DNA from: Blautia sp.
GTDB lineage: Bacteria; Bacillota; Clostridia; Lachnospirales; Lachnospiraceae
Direction of reading: 5' to 3'
DNA length: 64,000 nt
Assembly (NCBI GenBank): GCA_017515325.1
Contig: JAFWGA010000040.1
Coordinates: 1 to 64,000, forward strand
Part shown: positions 24,926-35,574 of the stretch, one piece after another
Layout: every line of letters starts with the position of its first letter
How positions within the stretch are numbered: position 1 is the stretch's first letter
Notes under the pieces: generated by a model
Told to the model about the DNA's origin: nothing
Seen by the model: the letters and a program-made list of their open reading frames with translations, nothing else
Database searches by the model: none
Position numbers and translations under genes: made by a program

Positions 24926-25453
24926 TTACACCTCCTTAAACTGTTTGAATATATCACTGATGGCTGCCATGCGCGGGTCTTTCGGCTCTTTAGCGCAATC
25001 ACAGGGGCCTTCACCCAGGTTCTTCCCACATCGGCTGCACAGGCCTGCGCAGTCCTGCCTGCATAAGATCTTTAAGGGCCAGTTCATCAGTATTTCCTGA
25101 CGGACCATGGCATCTATGTCCAGATCCGTCCCATCGAGATAAGAGCACTCATCCAAATCCTGAATTCGCTGAGCGGCATTCTTCTTAAGATCCAGTCTCT
25201 GACAGGATTCAAAGGGAATCCTCACCCTGACCGGCTTAAGACAACGGTCACAGGGAACCACCACAGATACGCTTCCTCTGATGCTGACATCCAGAACTCT
25301 GTTCCCGACATTCACCGCATCGAGAATCAGCGGCTCATCCTGCTGAAGAGGAAAGGTACCCTGAGCAAAGGATATCTCTTCCATATCCAGGGAAAGCTCT
25401 TTGTGCAGTGTCCTATGGTCCGTCATGGCTGTATCAAGCAAACTGATCTGCAT
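24926..25453 (-). CDS. yceD: YceD/DUF177 protein upstream of rpmF
   Basis: A 175-residue DUF177 protein, the conserved partner of rpmF; family members have been linked to 23S rRNA accumulation. Visible features are PCDRCLKPV in the middle and a Cys-rich stretch near the C-terminus (CRQDCAGLCSRCGKNLGEGPCDC) that may bind zinc. It is first gene behind a consensus promoter at 25482-25510. Confidence 0.93.
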   Translation of the reverse strand: MQISLLDTAMTDHRTLHKELSLDMEEISFAQGTFPLQQDEPLILDAVNVGNRVLDVSIRGSVSVVVPCDRCLKPVRVRIPFESCQRLDLKKNAAQRIQDLDECSYLDGTDLDIDAMVRQEILMNWPLKILCRQDCAGLCSRCGKNLGEGPCDCAKEPKDPRMAAISDIFKQFKEV

Positions 25454-25481
25454 CTGATGTGTCTCCTATCACACTCGCACC

Positions 25482-25510
25482 ATTATAGCGATGCCTTGCA
25501 GGTTTGTCAA
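25482..25510 (-). promoter_or_regulatory. Consensus sigma-A promoter of yceD-rpmF
   Basis: Perfect TTGACA (25510-25505) and TATAAT (25487-25482) are 17 bases apart on the minus strand, with the start codon about 30 nt on. The -35 is one arm of the inverted repeat at 25505-25527. Confidence 0.93.
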
Positions 25511-25527
25511 CCATTTTTTCTTGACAA
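25505..25527 (-). promoter_or_regulatory. Operator-like inverted repeat over the yceD -35 box
   Basis: TTGTCAA and TTGACAA flank a ten-base centre containing TTTTTT. It matches 16796-16818 at 22 of 23 bases, and both overlap the -35 in the same way. Confidence 0.5.
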
Positions 25528-25535
25528 GCCCAACT

Positions 25536-26726
25536 TCAACCTACCAAAGCGACAGTGTCGCGGCAGATGGCCAGCTCCTCATTTGTCGGGATGACACAGA
25601 CCTTCACCTTGGAGTCCGCTGTGGAGATAACCATATTCTCGCCCCTCTTGGCGTTGGCTTCATCGTCAATGGCAATGCCAAGATAGCCAAGGTAGGAGCA
25701 GACGGTCTTTCTCACACGGCCATCATTCTCACCGATTCCGGCGGTAAAAGCGATAGCGTCGACACCGTTCATGGCTGCCACATAACCGCCGACGAATTTC
25801 GCGATGCCATAGCAGAGAACCTCGATGGCATTTTTGGCGTCTTCGTTTCCTGCATCCGCAGCTGCTTCCAGGTCTCTCATATCGCTGGAAACACCGGAAA
25901 GGCCCTGGAGACCGGATTTCTTATTGAGAACATTCATGATCCCGCTGATATCCAGGTTTTCCTTTTTTGCCACGTATTCGACGATGGCGGGGTCGATGTT
26001 TCCGGAACGGGTTCCCATCACGACACCTTCCAGTGGCGTAAGACCCATGGTGGTATCTACGCACTTGCCGCCGCATACCGCGCTGATGGACGAGCCGTTG
26101 CCCAGATGGCATACGATAACCTTGGAGCTGTCCGGATCAAGGCCAAGGAAACTGACAATTTCCTTGGAGACAAAGCTGTGGGAGGTACCATGGAAGCCAT
26201 AGCGGCGAACCTTATAGTTTTTGTAATATTCGATGGGCAGGCCATAGAGATAAGCCTTGGCCGGCATGGTCTGATGGAAGGCTGTGTCGAAGACCGCCAC
26301 CTGGGGAACACCAGGCATCAGCTCCATGCAGACACGGATTCCGATCAGATTGGCCGGATTGTGCAGGGGAGCAAGCTCATTGCACTCTTCGACAGTCTTA
26401 ATGACTTCATCGTTGATGATGACGGACTTCGTAAACTTCTCCCCGCCATGGACGATACGATGGCCAACCGCTTCCACTTCCTTCAGGCTGGCGATGGCAC
26501 CGGTCTCTTTGTTGGTCAGAGCGTCCAGTACCATCTGGATGGCTTCCCTATGGGTAGGCATAGCTGCTTCGGTCTCTTCCTTGGCTGCGCCCTGCTTCTG
26601 ATATACCAGCCTTCCGTCGATCCCGATCCTCTCACACAGACCCTTTGCCAGGACCTCTTCGGAATCGGAGTTGATCAGCTGGTATTTCAAAGAGGAACTT
26701 CCACAGTTAATAACAAGTACATTCAT
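25536..26726 (-). CDS. ackA: Acetate kinase
   Basis: A 396-residue acetate kinase that makes ATP from acetyl phosphate and ADP. It begins with the family start MNVLVINCGSSSLKYQLI and carries VGHRIVHGGEKFT, FDTAFHQTMP, RRYGFHGTSHSFVS, VCHLGNGSSISAV and FTAGIGEND. It follows pta by 45 nt, giving the acetyl-CoA to acetate fermentation pair. No terminator is evident before the yceD promoter. Confidence 0.98.
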   Translation of the reverse strand: MNVLVINCGSSSLKYQLINSDSEEVLAKGLCERIGIDGRLVYQKQGAAKEETEAAMPTHREAIQMVLDALTNKETGAIASLKEVEAVGHRIVHGGEKFTKSVIINDEVIKTVEECNELAPLHNPANLIGIRVCMELMPGVPQVAVFDTAFHQTMPAKAYLYGLPIEYYKNYKVRRYGFHGTSHSFVSKEIVSFLGLDPDSSKVIVCHLGNGSSISAVCGGKCVDTTMGLTPLEGVVMGTRSGNIDPAIVEYVAKKENLDISGIMNVLNKKSGLQGLSGVSSDMRDLEAAADAGNEDAKNAIEVLCYGIAKFVGGYVAAMNGVDAIAFTAGIGENDGRVRKTVCSYLGYLGIAIDDEANAKRGENMVISTADSKVKVCVIPTNEELAICRDTVALVG

Positions 26727-26771
26727 GATATTTTTTCTCCCGATTGTATGGACTATTCTATCCTATGTGTT

Positions 26772-28043
<1,272 letters not shown>

Positions 28044-28045
28044 TT

Positions 28046-28074
28046 ATTATATCAAGGGAAATCCTACATTTCAA
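28046..28074 (-). promoter_or_regulatory. Sigma-A promoter of pta-ackA
   Basis: TTGAAA (28074-28069) and TATAAT (28051-28046) are spaced by 17 bases on the minus strand. Confidence 0.82.
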
Positions 28075-28091
28075 GCACTTGGGCAGGCCAT

Positions 28092-28119
28092 TTGCAAAAA
28101 ACTTGAAAGCCTGTATAAT
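28092..28119 (+). promoter_or_regulatory. Promoter of tmcAL
   Basis: TTGCAA (28092-28097) and TATAAT (28114-28119) are spaced by 16 bases, about 55 nt before the start codon. Confidence 0.75.
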
Positions 28120-28172
28120 CAGGAATACATGGCAAAACAGTTACCGCTGCACACAGAAAGGATCAGGATGAG

Positions 28173-29414
28173 ATGAAAATCGCTGGGATCATTGCGGAAT
28201 ATAATCCCTTTCATAATGGCCATGCATGGCAGATCGATGAACTGAAGAAGAGATATGGCGCAGATTTTGTGATTGTCGTCATGAGCGGGGATTTTGTTCA
28301 GAGAGGAGGACCAGCCTTGCTGCCTAAGCAGGTAAGGGCAAGGATGGCTCTGGCGGGAGGAGCGGATCTGATTCTGGAGCTTCCGGTGGCTATGGCTTCA
28401 GCCAGCGCAGAGTATTTTGCCGGAGGCGGTGTTGAGATCATGGACAGGCTTGGATGTATCGATGTGCTCTGTTTTGGGACTGAGGCAGACGAGGAGCTGC
28501 TGCCTCAGATGAAGAAAGCTGCCGGTCTTTTGCTGGATGAGCCCCCTGTTTTCAGCAGAACCCTGCAGGAAGAACTGAAAAAGGGACGCTCCTTTCCCCG
28601 GGCCAGACAGACGGCTCTGACTGCGGCATTGTCCCAAAACGGGGGAAATGCAAAAGAAGGCGATACCTCCTGGCTGTCCTCTCCCAACAATATCCTGGCT
28701 TTGGAATATATAAAAGCGCTCAGCCGGAGGGGAAGCCGGATCTGTCCGCTGCCGATCAGGCGAAAGGGGGCTGGGGATAATGACATGACCCTGTCTGAGG
28801 ATGGGTTTTCCTCTGCTTCTGCCATTCGGAGCCTGATAGAAGCAGGGGCTGACCAGGACTCCCTGAATCATCAGCTTCCGTCCGAGAGTCTCCTTCTGCT
28901 CAAGGAGAGCCTGCACAGCAAAGCCTGGCTTTGTGATGCCGACCTTGATCTTCTTCTTCACGCCAGCCTGCTTGGCAAAAGCGAGGATGAACTTGCCGCC
29001 TGCTTTGATCTGTCCAGAGATCTGGCAAGAAGAATCCGCAGGGAGCTTCCCTTTTACGAAGGCTTTTCCCAGTTTGCCCACAGGGTCAAAACAAGTCAGA
29101 TTACCCTGACCAGAGTCCGAAGGGCTCTGACACATATCCTGCTGGGTCTGTCCGAGGAGGAGGGAAGGCATTCCCCTCTCTATGTCCGGGTCCTGGGGCT
29201 TCGCAGGGAAAACGCCTTCCTTCTTCAGGAAATAAAGAAAAGAGGCAGTATTCAGCCTGTCATGAAGCCGGCCAGGATCCCGGATTTTGAGCATTTGGAT
29301 TCTACCACAGCTGCCTCAAATCTTTACCAGAGCGTCCTCTTTCACAAGCAAAGAAACTCCGGCTGGCCGGCCTGCTTCAGGCATGACTTTCAGATACCGG
29401 CAGCCTTTCGGTGA
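28173..29414 (+). CDS. tmcAL: tRNA(Met) cytidine acetate ligase TmcAL
   Basis: A 413-residue protein of the YlbM/TmcAL family, which activates acetate with ATP to acetylate the wobble cytidine of elongator tRNA(Met). The N-terminal nucleotidyltransferase motif GIIAEYNPFHNGH and segments VVMSGDFVQRGGPA, LELPVAMASASAEYFA and SSPNNILALEYIKA are characteristic. It is divergent from pta-ackA, a link worth noting because the enzyme uses acetate directly. It ends 14 nt from the convergent PFL-family gene with no terminator between them. Confidence 0.93.
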   Translation: MKIAGIIAEYNPFHNGHAWQIDELKKRYGADFVIVVMSGDFVQRGGPALLPKQVRARMALAGGADLILELPVAMASASAEYFAGGGVEIMDRLGCIDVLCFGTEADEELLPQMKKAAGLLLDEPPVFSRTLQEELKKGRSFPRARQTALTAALSQNGGNAKEGDTSWLSSPNNILALEYIKALSRRGSRICPLPIRRKGAGDNDMTLSEDGFSSASAIRSLIEAGADQDSLNHQLPSESLLLLKESLHSKAWLCDADLDLLLHASLLGKSEDELAACFDLSRDLARRIRRELPFYEGFSQFAHRVKTSQITLTRVRRALTHILLGLSEEEGRHSPLYVRVLGLRRENAFLLQEIKKRGSIQPVMKPARIPDFEHLDSTTAASNLYQSVLFHKQRNSGWPACFRHDFQIPAAFR

Positions 29415-29428
29415 TCCCTGTCAGGCTG

Positions 29429-30793
29429 CTAGTTTTTAAAGCTGTGAATGGGGGCTGGGATCCTTCCTCCCCTGGCCACGAAGGCTTCACAGGAAAAACG
29501 GTTAACCGGTATGATAGGAGCATGCCCCAAAAGGCCTCCGAACTCCACGCTGTCCCCTACTCCCTTTCCGATGACAGGGATTACCCTGACGGCTGTGGTC
29601 TTGGCATTGATCATGCCAATGGCAGCCTCATCCGCTATGATGCCGGAGATGGTAGAAGCCGGTGTGTCTCCCGGGATCGCAATCATATCCAGTCCTACAG
29701 AACAGACACAGGTCATGGCTTCGAGCTTCTCCAAAGACAGGGCGCCGGCTGATACGGCATCGATCATCCCCTGATCCTCGCTGACCGGAATAAAGGCGCC
29801 GCTGAGCCCACCCACAGAGGCAGAAGCCATGACTCCGCCCTTTTTCACGGAATCATTCAAAAGAGCCAGGGCCGCTGTCGTGCCGGGGGCTCCTGCTCTC
29901 TCCAGACCGATTTCTTCCAGGATCTCAGCCACGGAATCCCCGATCGCCGGCGTAGGCGCCAGGGAAAGATCCACGATACCGAAGGGAACCTTCAGCCTGC
30001 GCGATGCCTCCTCTGCCACGAGCTGACCTACCCGGGTCACCTTGAAGGCTGTCTTTTTGATGGTTTCACACAGGGTCTGGAAGTCCTGCCCCCGCACCTG
30101 TTCAATGGTGGTTTTTACAACGCCAGGTCCGCTGACCCCCACATTGATGACGGTGTCCGACTCCGTCACGCCGTGGAAAGCTCCTGCCATAAAGGGATTG
30201 TCGTCCGGCGCATTGCAAAAAACCACCAGCTTGGCGCAGCCCAGGGAATCCTGATGCCGGGTCGCCTTTGCTGTCTCCAGAATAATCTCCCCCAGGAGCC
30301 TGACGGCATCCATATCGATCCCTGTCCGGGTAGAGCCCACATTGACACTGGAACAGACATGCTCGGTACTGGCCAAAGCCTCCGGAATAGAGCGTATCAT
30401 CATTTCCTCAGCCTGTGTCATGCCCTTGCTGACCAAAGCCGAATACCCGCCAAGGAAATTGACGCCGACGCAGGAAGCCGCTCTCTCCAGAGTCCGGGCA
30501 ATGGTAACAAAATCAGAGCTGTTATGGCAGCAGGAGCTTCCCACCAGGGCGATGGGTGTCACGGAAATACGCTTGTTCACAATGGGGATTCCATATTCCC
30601 GGGATATCTCCTCCCCGACAGCCACCAGTCTTTGTGCCTTTCGGGTAATCTTTTCATAGATATTTTCATTTGTCCGATCCAGATTCGCATCGATACAGTC
30701 GAGAAGACTGATCCCCATGGTAATCGTGCGCACATCCAGGTTTTCCTGGTCGATCATCTTGTTTGTCTCATTGACCTCGAAAATATTGATCAT
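29429..30793 (-). CDS. PFL-family (DUF711/UPF0210) protein
   Basis: A 454-residue protein of the UPF0210 family, related in fold to pyruvate formate-lyase but without a glycyl-radical motif. Recognisable segments are [52 protein letters not shown] and [15 protein letters not shown]. The biochemical role is not established. It is commonly found, as here, directly after a small ACT-domain gene (37-nt gap), suggesting that the ACT protein senses a ligand for it. Confidence 0.9.
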   Translation of the reverse strand: MINIFEVNETNKMIDQENLDVRTITMGISLLDCIDANLDRTNENIYEKITRKAQRLVAVGEEISREYGIPIVNKRISVTPIALVGSSCCHNSSDFVTIARTLERAASCVGVNFLGGYSALVSKGMTQAEEMMIRSIPEALASTEHVCSSVNVGSTRTGIDMDAVRLLGEIILETAKATRHQDSLGCAKLVVFCNAPDDNPFMAGAFHGVTESDTVINVGVSGPGVVKTTIEQVRGQDFQTLCETIKKTAFKVTRVGQLVAEEASRRLKVPFGIVDLSLAPTPAIGDSVAEILEEIGLERAGAPGTTAALALLNDSVKKGGVMASASVGGLSGAFIPVSEDQGMIDAVSAGALSLEKLEAMTCVCSVGLDMIAIPGDTPASTISGIIADEAAIGMINAKTTAVRVIPVIGKGVGDSVEFGGLLGHAPIIPVNRFSCEAFVARGGRIPAPIHSFKN

Positions 30794-30830
30794 GGTAAAA
30801 ATCTCCTCTTCCTGAACGGTGGCGCACTTA

Positions 30831-31103
30831 TCAGATGCGGTGCATCATCTGGAAAATATCTTCATGCTGGCAATGGATAACGACACCGGTCTGCTCCCCG
30901 ATCACAGTCAGTTCCTCTGCGATCGTACCCGTATCCTTGGGTGAAGCGGAGGTATCCGTCACCATCATCATATTAAAGTAGCCCTGCACGATAGTCTGGG
31001 AAATATCCAGGATATTGACCTGATTTTCCGCCAGGTAGGTACACACCCTTGCGATGATGCCCACTTTGTCTTTTCCTACAACAGTAATTATCGTTTTCTT
31101 CAT
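30831..31103 (-). CDS. Small ACT-domain protein (UPF0237)
   Basis: A 90-residue protein that is a single ACT-type fold ([34 protein letters not shown], then [10 protein letters not shown]), related to glycine-cleavage regulators of the GcvR type. It is probably a ligand-binding partner of the downstream PFL-family protein; the ligand is unknown. Confidence 0.9.
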   Translation of the reverse strand: MKKTIITVVGKDKVGIIARVCTYLAENQVNILDISQTIVQGYFNMMMVTDTSASPKDTGTIAEELTVIGEQTGVVIHCQHEDIFQMMHRI

Positions 31104-31124
31104 CCTGTTTTCCTTTTATCTGTG

Positions 31125-31922
31125 TTAAAATTCCACCGGTTGTGAGATTTCCGTACGGCTGGCGATGCGGATATTGAAATCCTTCGCCTGATAGGGATTA
31201 TCGCCCATCGTGATCTGAGAACATACCGTTTCAAGGGCAAGCTGTTCATAGTTGTTTTCCTTGCTCAGATGTCCCAGAAAAATATATTTCATGTCATCAT
31301 TCAGGATACGGCAGAGCAGCTTTCCGGCATTTTCATTTGACAGATGTCCCCTGTCTCCCATGACACGCAGCTTCAGGCGGTAAGGGTAGGGACCCACCTG
31401 CAGCATGTTCAGATCATGGTTGGATTCGAGAAGGATGGCATTGAGATTCCCCAGATTGTCCACCAGATAATCGCTGTATTTCCCCATATCAGTCGCAACA
31501 GCGACACTGCTTTTATCATCTGTCATGCGGTAGCCTACCGGCTGGGCAGCGTCATGGGGGAGCGTAAAGGGCAAAACGGTCAGATCCTTAAGAGAAAACG
31601 GTTCATCCTCCCGGATCTCATGAAATAACTCCGGCTCCACTCTGCCAATCATCTCTCCCCGCTGGATCGCGTCCGCGGTTCCCCCGGTCATGTACAGGGG
31701 AACATGATATTTTCTGGCCAGCACCCCCAGAGAAGCAATATGATCTGAGTGCTCATGGGTAACCAGGATCCCGTCCAGATCCCTGCCCGTGATCGAAAGC
31801 TCCTTCAGGCCATTTTCTATCCGTTTGCAGCTGATTCCCGCATCGACCAGGATATGGGTTTTTTCCGTCCCGATATAAATACAATTTCCGCTGCTTCCGC
31901 TTGCGATACTGCACATTCTCAT
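31125..31922 (-). CDS. Metallo-beta-lactamase-fold hydrolase (YycJ/WalJ-like)
   Basis: A 265-residue single-domain MBL-fold protein with SIASGSSGNCIYIG at the start, the metal motif THEHSDHIASLG near residue 56, and DLGNLNAILLESNHDLNML and FLGHLSKENN further on. In Bacillus the relative YycJ/WalJ is an exonuclease-like enzyme linked to mismatch repair and the WalRK locus, but here it follows coaE and polA, so the DNA-repair link is only suggestive. Its start overlaps the coaE stop (ATGA). Confidence 0.88.
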   Translation of the reverse strand: MRMCSIASGSSGNCIYIGTEKTHILVDAGISCKRIENGLKELSITGRDLDGILVTHEHSDHIASLGVLARKYHVPLYMTGGTADAIQRGEMIGRVEPELFHEIREDEPFSLKDLTVLPFTLPHDAAQPVGYRMTDDKSSVAVATDMGKYSDYLVDNLGNLNAILLESNHDLNMLQVGPYPYRLKLRVMGDRGHLSNENAGKLLCRILNDDMKYIFLGHLSKENNYEQLALETVCSQITMGDNPYQAKDFNIRIASRTEISQPVEF

Positions 31923-32536
31923 ATTGGCTTGTCTCCTGTCTCATCAAATACAGCCTTCATCCTCTGATCGATCTGGGCAAAGGTCTGCCTGACGGTGTCT
32001 GAATTGTCGATGACATAATCCGCATGACTACGGAAAAAAACGTCGGAAGCCTGAGCCCTGATGATGGCCAAAGCCTTTTCCCGGCTGTAATGCCGGCTTT
32101 GCCTAAGCCTTTCCACCCGCGTCTCTTGGTCTGCCCATACCAGCCAGACCTCATCACAGAAGCTCTCATAATGAGCCTCAAGGAGAAGGGCCGCTTCCAC
32201 CAGGCAAAGGCCTTTGCCGGCTTCACGGCTCCTGTCAAGCCTTTGCAGAATCTCCTTTTGGACGGCGGGATGAATGATCCCATTCAGCCTCTGCAGGAGC
32301 CTGTTATCCTCAAATACCCATTTCCCGACCCACTTTCTGTCGATCCTGCCTGAATCATCCAGGCATTTCTCCCCGAACAGGGCAAGAATCTCCGGAAAGC
32401 AGCTTCCTCCCGGCTCCATCACTTCATGGCCGATCTGATCCGCCTGGATCACGACTGCCCCGTACCTGCTTTCCATATAGTCAAGTACCGTGCTTTTTCC
32501 TGCGCCTACGCCTCCGGTAACACCGATTACTTTCAT
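31919..32536 (-). CDS. coaE: Dephospho-CoA kinase
   Basis: A 205-residue enzyme for the last step of CoA synthesis. It shows the P-loop GVTGGVGAGKSTVLDYM at the start, the QADQIGHEVMEPGG substrate segment, the LVEAALLLEA motif and VWLVWADQETRVERLRQS. Start at ATG 32536-32534 with GAGGAAG upstream; a GTG five codons earlier overlaps the polA stop. The polA-coaE order is common in Gram-positive genomes. Confidence 0.96.
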   Translation of the reverse strand: MKVIGVTGGVGAGKSTVLDYMESRYGAVVIQADQIGHEVMEPGGSCFPEILALFGEKCLDDSGRIDRKWVGKWVFEDNRLLQRLNGIIHPAVQKEILQRLDRSREAGKGLCLVEAALLLEAHYESFCDEVWLVWADQETRVERLRQSRHYSREKALAIIRAQASDVFFRSHADYVIDNSDTVRQTFAQIDQRMKAVFDETGDKPI

Positions 32537-32547
32537 CCTAAGCTTCC

Positions 32548-35208
32548 TCACTTTGCTTCATACCAGCTTGCCCCCTCATGCATATCGATGACCAGGTCAA
32601 CTGCCAGAGAAGCGGCACCTGTCATTTCCTCCCTCAGGATGGCAGATACCTGTTCCAGCTCATCCTTTCTGCTTTCGATCAGAAGCTCATCATGCACCTG
32701 AAGAACCAGCCGGGATTTCAGCCCTTCCTTTTTCAGGCGCCGGTATACCCGGTTCATCGCAATCTTGATGATATCCGCCGCCGTACCCTGGATGGGTGAG
32801 TTCATGGCAACCCTCTCACCAAAGGATCGGGTCATAAAATTGCCGGAGGACAGCTCCGGGATGGGACGTCTCCTGCCGTACATGGTCGTGACAAAGCCAT
32901 CCCGCTTTCCCTTGGCTACCAGCCCGTCAAGGTATTCCTTTATTTTGGGATAAGTCTGGAAATACTTATCGATATATTCCTGAGCCTCCTTACGGGTGAT
33001 ACTCAAATCCTGACTCAGCCCAAAGGAACTGATTCCGTAAACGATACCGAAATTGACCGCCTTGGCGTTTCTCCGCTGAAGAGGGGTCACTTCCTCAAAG
33101 GGTACATGGAAAACCTCAGAGGCTGTCAGGCGGTGGATGTCCTGTGCTTCCCGATAAGCCTGGATCAGTTTCTCGTCCTGGGACATATGGGCCAGAACCC
33201 TAAGCTCGATCTGAGAATAATCCGCATCCAGGAAAACACAGCCCTCTTCCGGGACAAAGACCTTGCGGATCAGGCGGCCAAGCTCCATTCTGACCGGAAT
33301 ATTCTGCAGATTCGGTTCCGTGCTGCTGATCCTGCCCGTGGCAGTGATGGTCTGGTTAAAGGTAGAGTGGATCCTTCCGTCAGAGGCAATCTGAGAAAAC
33401 AGACCGTCGGCATAGGTGGATTTCAGCTTGGTCAAAGTCCGGTATTCCAGAATATCCTTGACGACAGGCTGGTCTTCGGCAAGCTTTTCGAGTATGTCCG
33501 CTGCCGTAGAGTACCCCGTTTTGGTCTTTTTGCCACCCTTGAGGCCAAGCTTTTCAAACAGGATAACCCCCAGCTGTTTGGGAGAGTTGATATTGAATTC
33601 TTCTCCTGCCTGCCGGTAAATCTCCTGCTCCAGATCCCTGATCCTGCCGGTCAGCTTTTCCCCGTAAGCCTTTAGCTCTTCCCCTTTTACCTTCATCCCG
33701 GTCTTCTCCATGGAGTCCAGGACAAAGGCCAGGGGAAGCTCTATCTCACGGTAAATATCCCACATTCCCTCTTCCTTCAATCGCTCTGTCAAAGGAGCCA
33801 TTGCTGCAAGGGCTGTATAAGCCGAATAGGAGGCCAGGCGTGCAAGGGCCTGCTCCTCCTTTTCCCGGGCGGAAATAAGGGAGAGCTTTCCCAGGAGCTC
33901 CTCTCTGGAAGGCAGGGTATCCTGGGAAAGGAATTCTCTGGCTACGGAATGATACTGGTAATCACTTTTTAATGGATTTACCAGGTATGCCGCCAGTCCC
34001 ACATCAAAGACGGGATCCCCCTCCTGAAGGCTGACCGTCTTCAGGACAGATTTGACATCCATCACACAGTAACAGACCCGGGAGGCTGTCCCGGCTATTC
34101 TCTCGATTAAATCCTTCTGCTCCACCTGTGGAGATGCCGGGATATAGTATATCTCTTCCCTGTCGAGCGCAAGACCCAGTCCCAGCAGCTCGCCTTCCTG
34201 AGCCAGCAGGCAGAGTCCCGCACAAGGCAGAGTTTCCCCTTGGGCAGGAGGCAGGCTCAGCAGCTTCGAAAATACCATTTCCACCCCTTCTGTGTCTTCA
34301 ATCAGGAAAAAAGAATCCTCCAGGGCATTTGTTTTTTGGTTACACTCCTGAAAGCGGGGCAGGAAGTTGCGGAAATCCAGCCGCTTGCACAAGTCATAAG
34401 CGGCTTCAGTGAACAGCTTCTCTATATGAAATTCCTCGTAATCATAATCCACCGGGCTGTCAGTCCGGATCGTTGCCAGATCCTTTGACAGCTGTGCCAG
34501 ATCAAAGTGATCCCGCATGGCTTCCCTGGCCCGGTTCGGCTTGATTTCTTCCAGATGGGCGTGGGCGTTCTCGATCGTACCGTAAGAAAGGATCAGCTTG
34601 GTGGCAGTCTTTTCCCCTACGCCCGGAAGTCCGGGAATATTGTCTGAAGAATCGCCCATCAGTGCCTTCAATTCAATGATCTGGGTTGGTGTAACCTGGT
34701 ATTTTTCCACGACATCGGTGGCATGATAATTCTCTATTGTCGTCTGCCCCCGGCTTGTTTTCGGCATACGGATTTTTATTTTATCTGTGGCCAGCTGCAG
34801 AAGATCCCGATCCCCGGATAGAATCGTGACCTCCATCCCCTTTTCCTGACTTCGCAACGCAAGAGTGCCTAAGATATCATCCGCTTCATAGCCCTCCTTC
34901 ATGACTATGGGAACCCCCATGGCGGCAAGCATTTCCTTTGTCAGAGGAACCTGCTGTCGCAGCTCTTCAGGCATGGCCTTTCTTGTCCCTTTATAATCCG
35001 CAAACATGATATGCCGGAAGGTGGGGGCCGGAAGATCGAAGGCCACTGCCAGATAATCCGGTTTCTCTTCTTCTATCGTGCTGAGCATAATGTTGAGAAA
35101 GCCATAGACAGCGCCTGTATGGGTCCCCTCCGCATTGGTCAGATCCGGAAGCCCGTAAAATGCACGGTTCAGCATGCTGTGCCCGTCAATTAATAATATT
35201 TTGCTCAT
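32548..35208 (-). CDS. polA: DNA polymerase I
   Basis: An 886-residue PolA for repair and Okazaki-fragment processing. The N-terminal 5'-3' nuclease (about 1-290) has LLIDGHSMLNRAFYGL, GYEADDILGTLA, SGDRDLLQLA and GDSSDNIPGLPGVGEKTA. The middle region (300-490) has the exonuclease fold but no DxE or matching acidic motif, so proofreading is probably absent, as in other Gram-positive PolA. The polymerase part carries DADYSQIELRVLAHMS (A), RRNAKAVNFGIVYGISSFGL (B) and VLQVHDELLIE (C). Start chosen at ATG 35208-35206 after GGAGAG. Confidence 0.98.
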   Translation of the reverse strand: MSKILLIDGHSMLNRAFYGLPDLTNAEGTHTGAVYGFLNIMLSTIEEEKPDYLAVAFDLPAPTFRHIMFADYKGTRKAMPEELRQQVPLTKEMLAAMGVPIVMKEGYEADDILGTLALRSQEKGMEVTILSGDRDLLQLATDKIKIRMPKTSRGQTTIENYHATDVVEKYQVTPTQIIELKALMGDSSDNIPGLPGVGEKTATKLILSYGTIENAHAHLEEIKPNRAREAMRDHFDLAQLSKDLATIRTDSPVDYDYEEFHIEKLFTEAAYDLCKRLDFRNFLPRFQECNQKTNALEDSFFLIEDTEGVEMVFSKLLSLPPAQGETLPCAGLCLLAQEGELLGLGLALDREEIYYIPASPQVEQKDLIERIAGTASRVCYCVMDVKSVLKTVSLQEGDPVFDVGLAAYLVNPLKSDYQYHSVAREFLSQDTLPSREELLGKLSLISAREKEEQALARLASYSAYTALAAMAPLTERLKEEGMWDIYREIELPLAFVLDSMEKTGMKVKGEELKAYGEKLTGRIRDLEQEIYRQAGEEFNINSPKQLGVILFEKLGLKGGKKTKTGYSTAADILEKLAEDQPVVKDILEYRTLTKLKSTYADGLFSQIASDGRIHSTFNQTITATGRISSTEPNLQNIPVRMELGRLIRKVFVPEEGCVFLDADYSQIELRVLAHMSQDEKLIQAYREAQDIHRLTASEVFHVPFEEVTPLQRRNAKAVNFGIVYGISSFGLSQDLSITRKEAQEYIDKYFQTYPKIKEYLDGLVAKGKRDGFVTTMYGRRRPIPELSSGNFMTRSFGERVAMNSPIQGTAADIIKIAMNRVYRRLKKEGLKSRLVLQVHDELLIESRKDELEQVSAILREEMTGAASLAVDLVIDMHEGASWYEAK

Positions 35209-35222
35209 TTTCTCTCCGATCC

Positions 35223-35567
35223 TCACAGAAAACGGTTGGCCAGAAGATAAGCCAGCAAAGCGGCCAGCATGGTGGCTCCTGCTGCCTGAGCGGCGCGGAT
35301 CAGTATTTTTTCCATCCTGTCAATGTAAATGACGTGCCTGGCATGACGCAGATCTTCTTCCAGCAGGTCAAGGATATCCAGGCTCTCCCCGCTGCCGACC
35401 TTGTCGTCCAGCTCATCCATCACTTTTCGGATAAAAAAACCGGTTTCCAGCTCATCCCGGCAGGAGGGACACTCTTCGATATGATGGACAAATTCATCCA
35501 GCTCCTTCACCGATAGGGAATGATCCAAAAATCGGTTTACCATTCCCTGTATCCTTCTGCAATCCAT
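35223..35567 (-). CDS. Small membrane protein with anti-sigma-type zinc finger
   Basis: A 114-residue protein starting at ATG 35567-35565 (GAGGGAG upstream). The N-terminal half has a zf-HC2-type motif VHHIEECPSCRDEL (HxxxCxxC) as in anti-sigma factors, preceded by MVNRFLDHSLSVKELDEF; the C-terminal end is a membrane segment (AAGATMLAALLAYLLANRF). The metal finger would face the cytoplasm. No sigma factor gene is adjacent; it lies between ftsH and polA, seven nt after the ftsH stop. It may hold a sigma factor or another partner and could be an FtsH substrate, but that is inference. Confidence 0.75.
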   Translation of the reverse strand: MDCRRIQGMVNRFLDHSLSVKELDEFVHHIEECPSCRDELETGFFIRKVMDELDDKVGSGESLDILDLLEEDLRHARHVIYIDRMEKILIRAAQAAGATMLAALLAYLLANRFL

Positions 35568-35574
35568 TGCTCCC

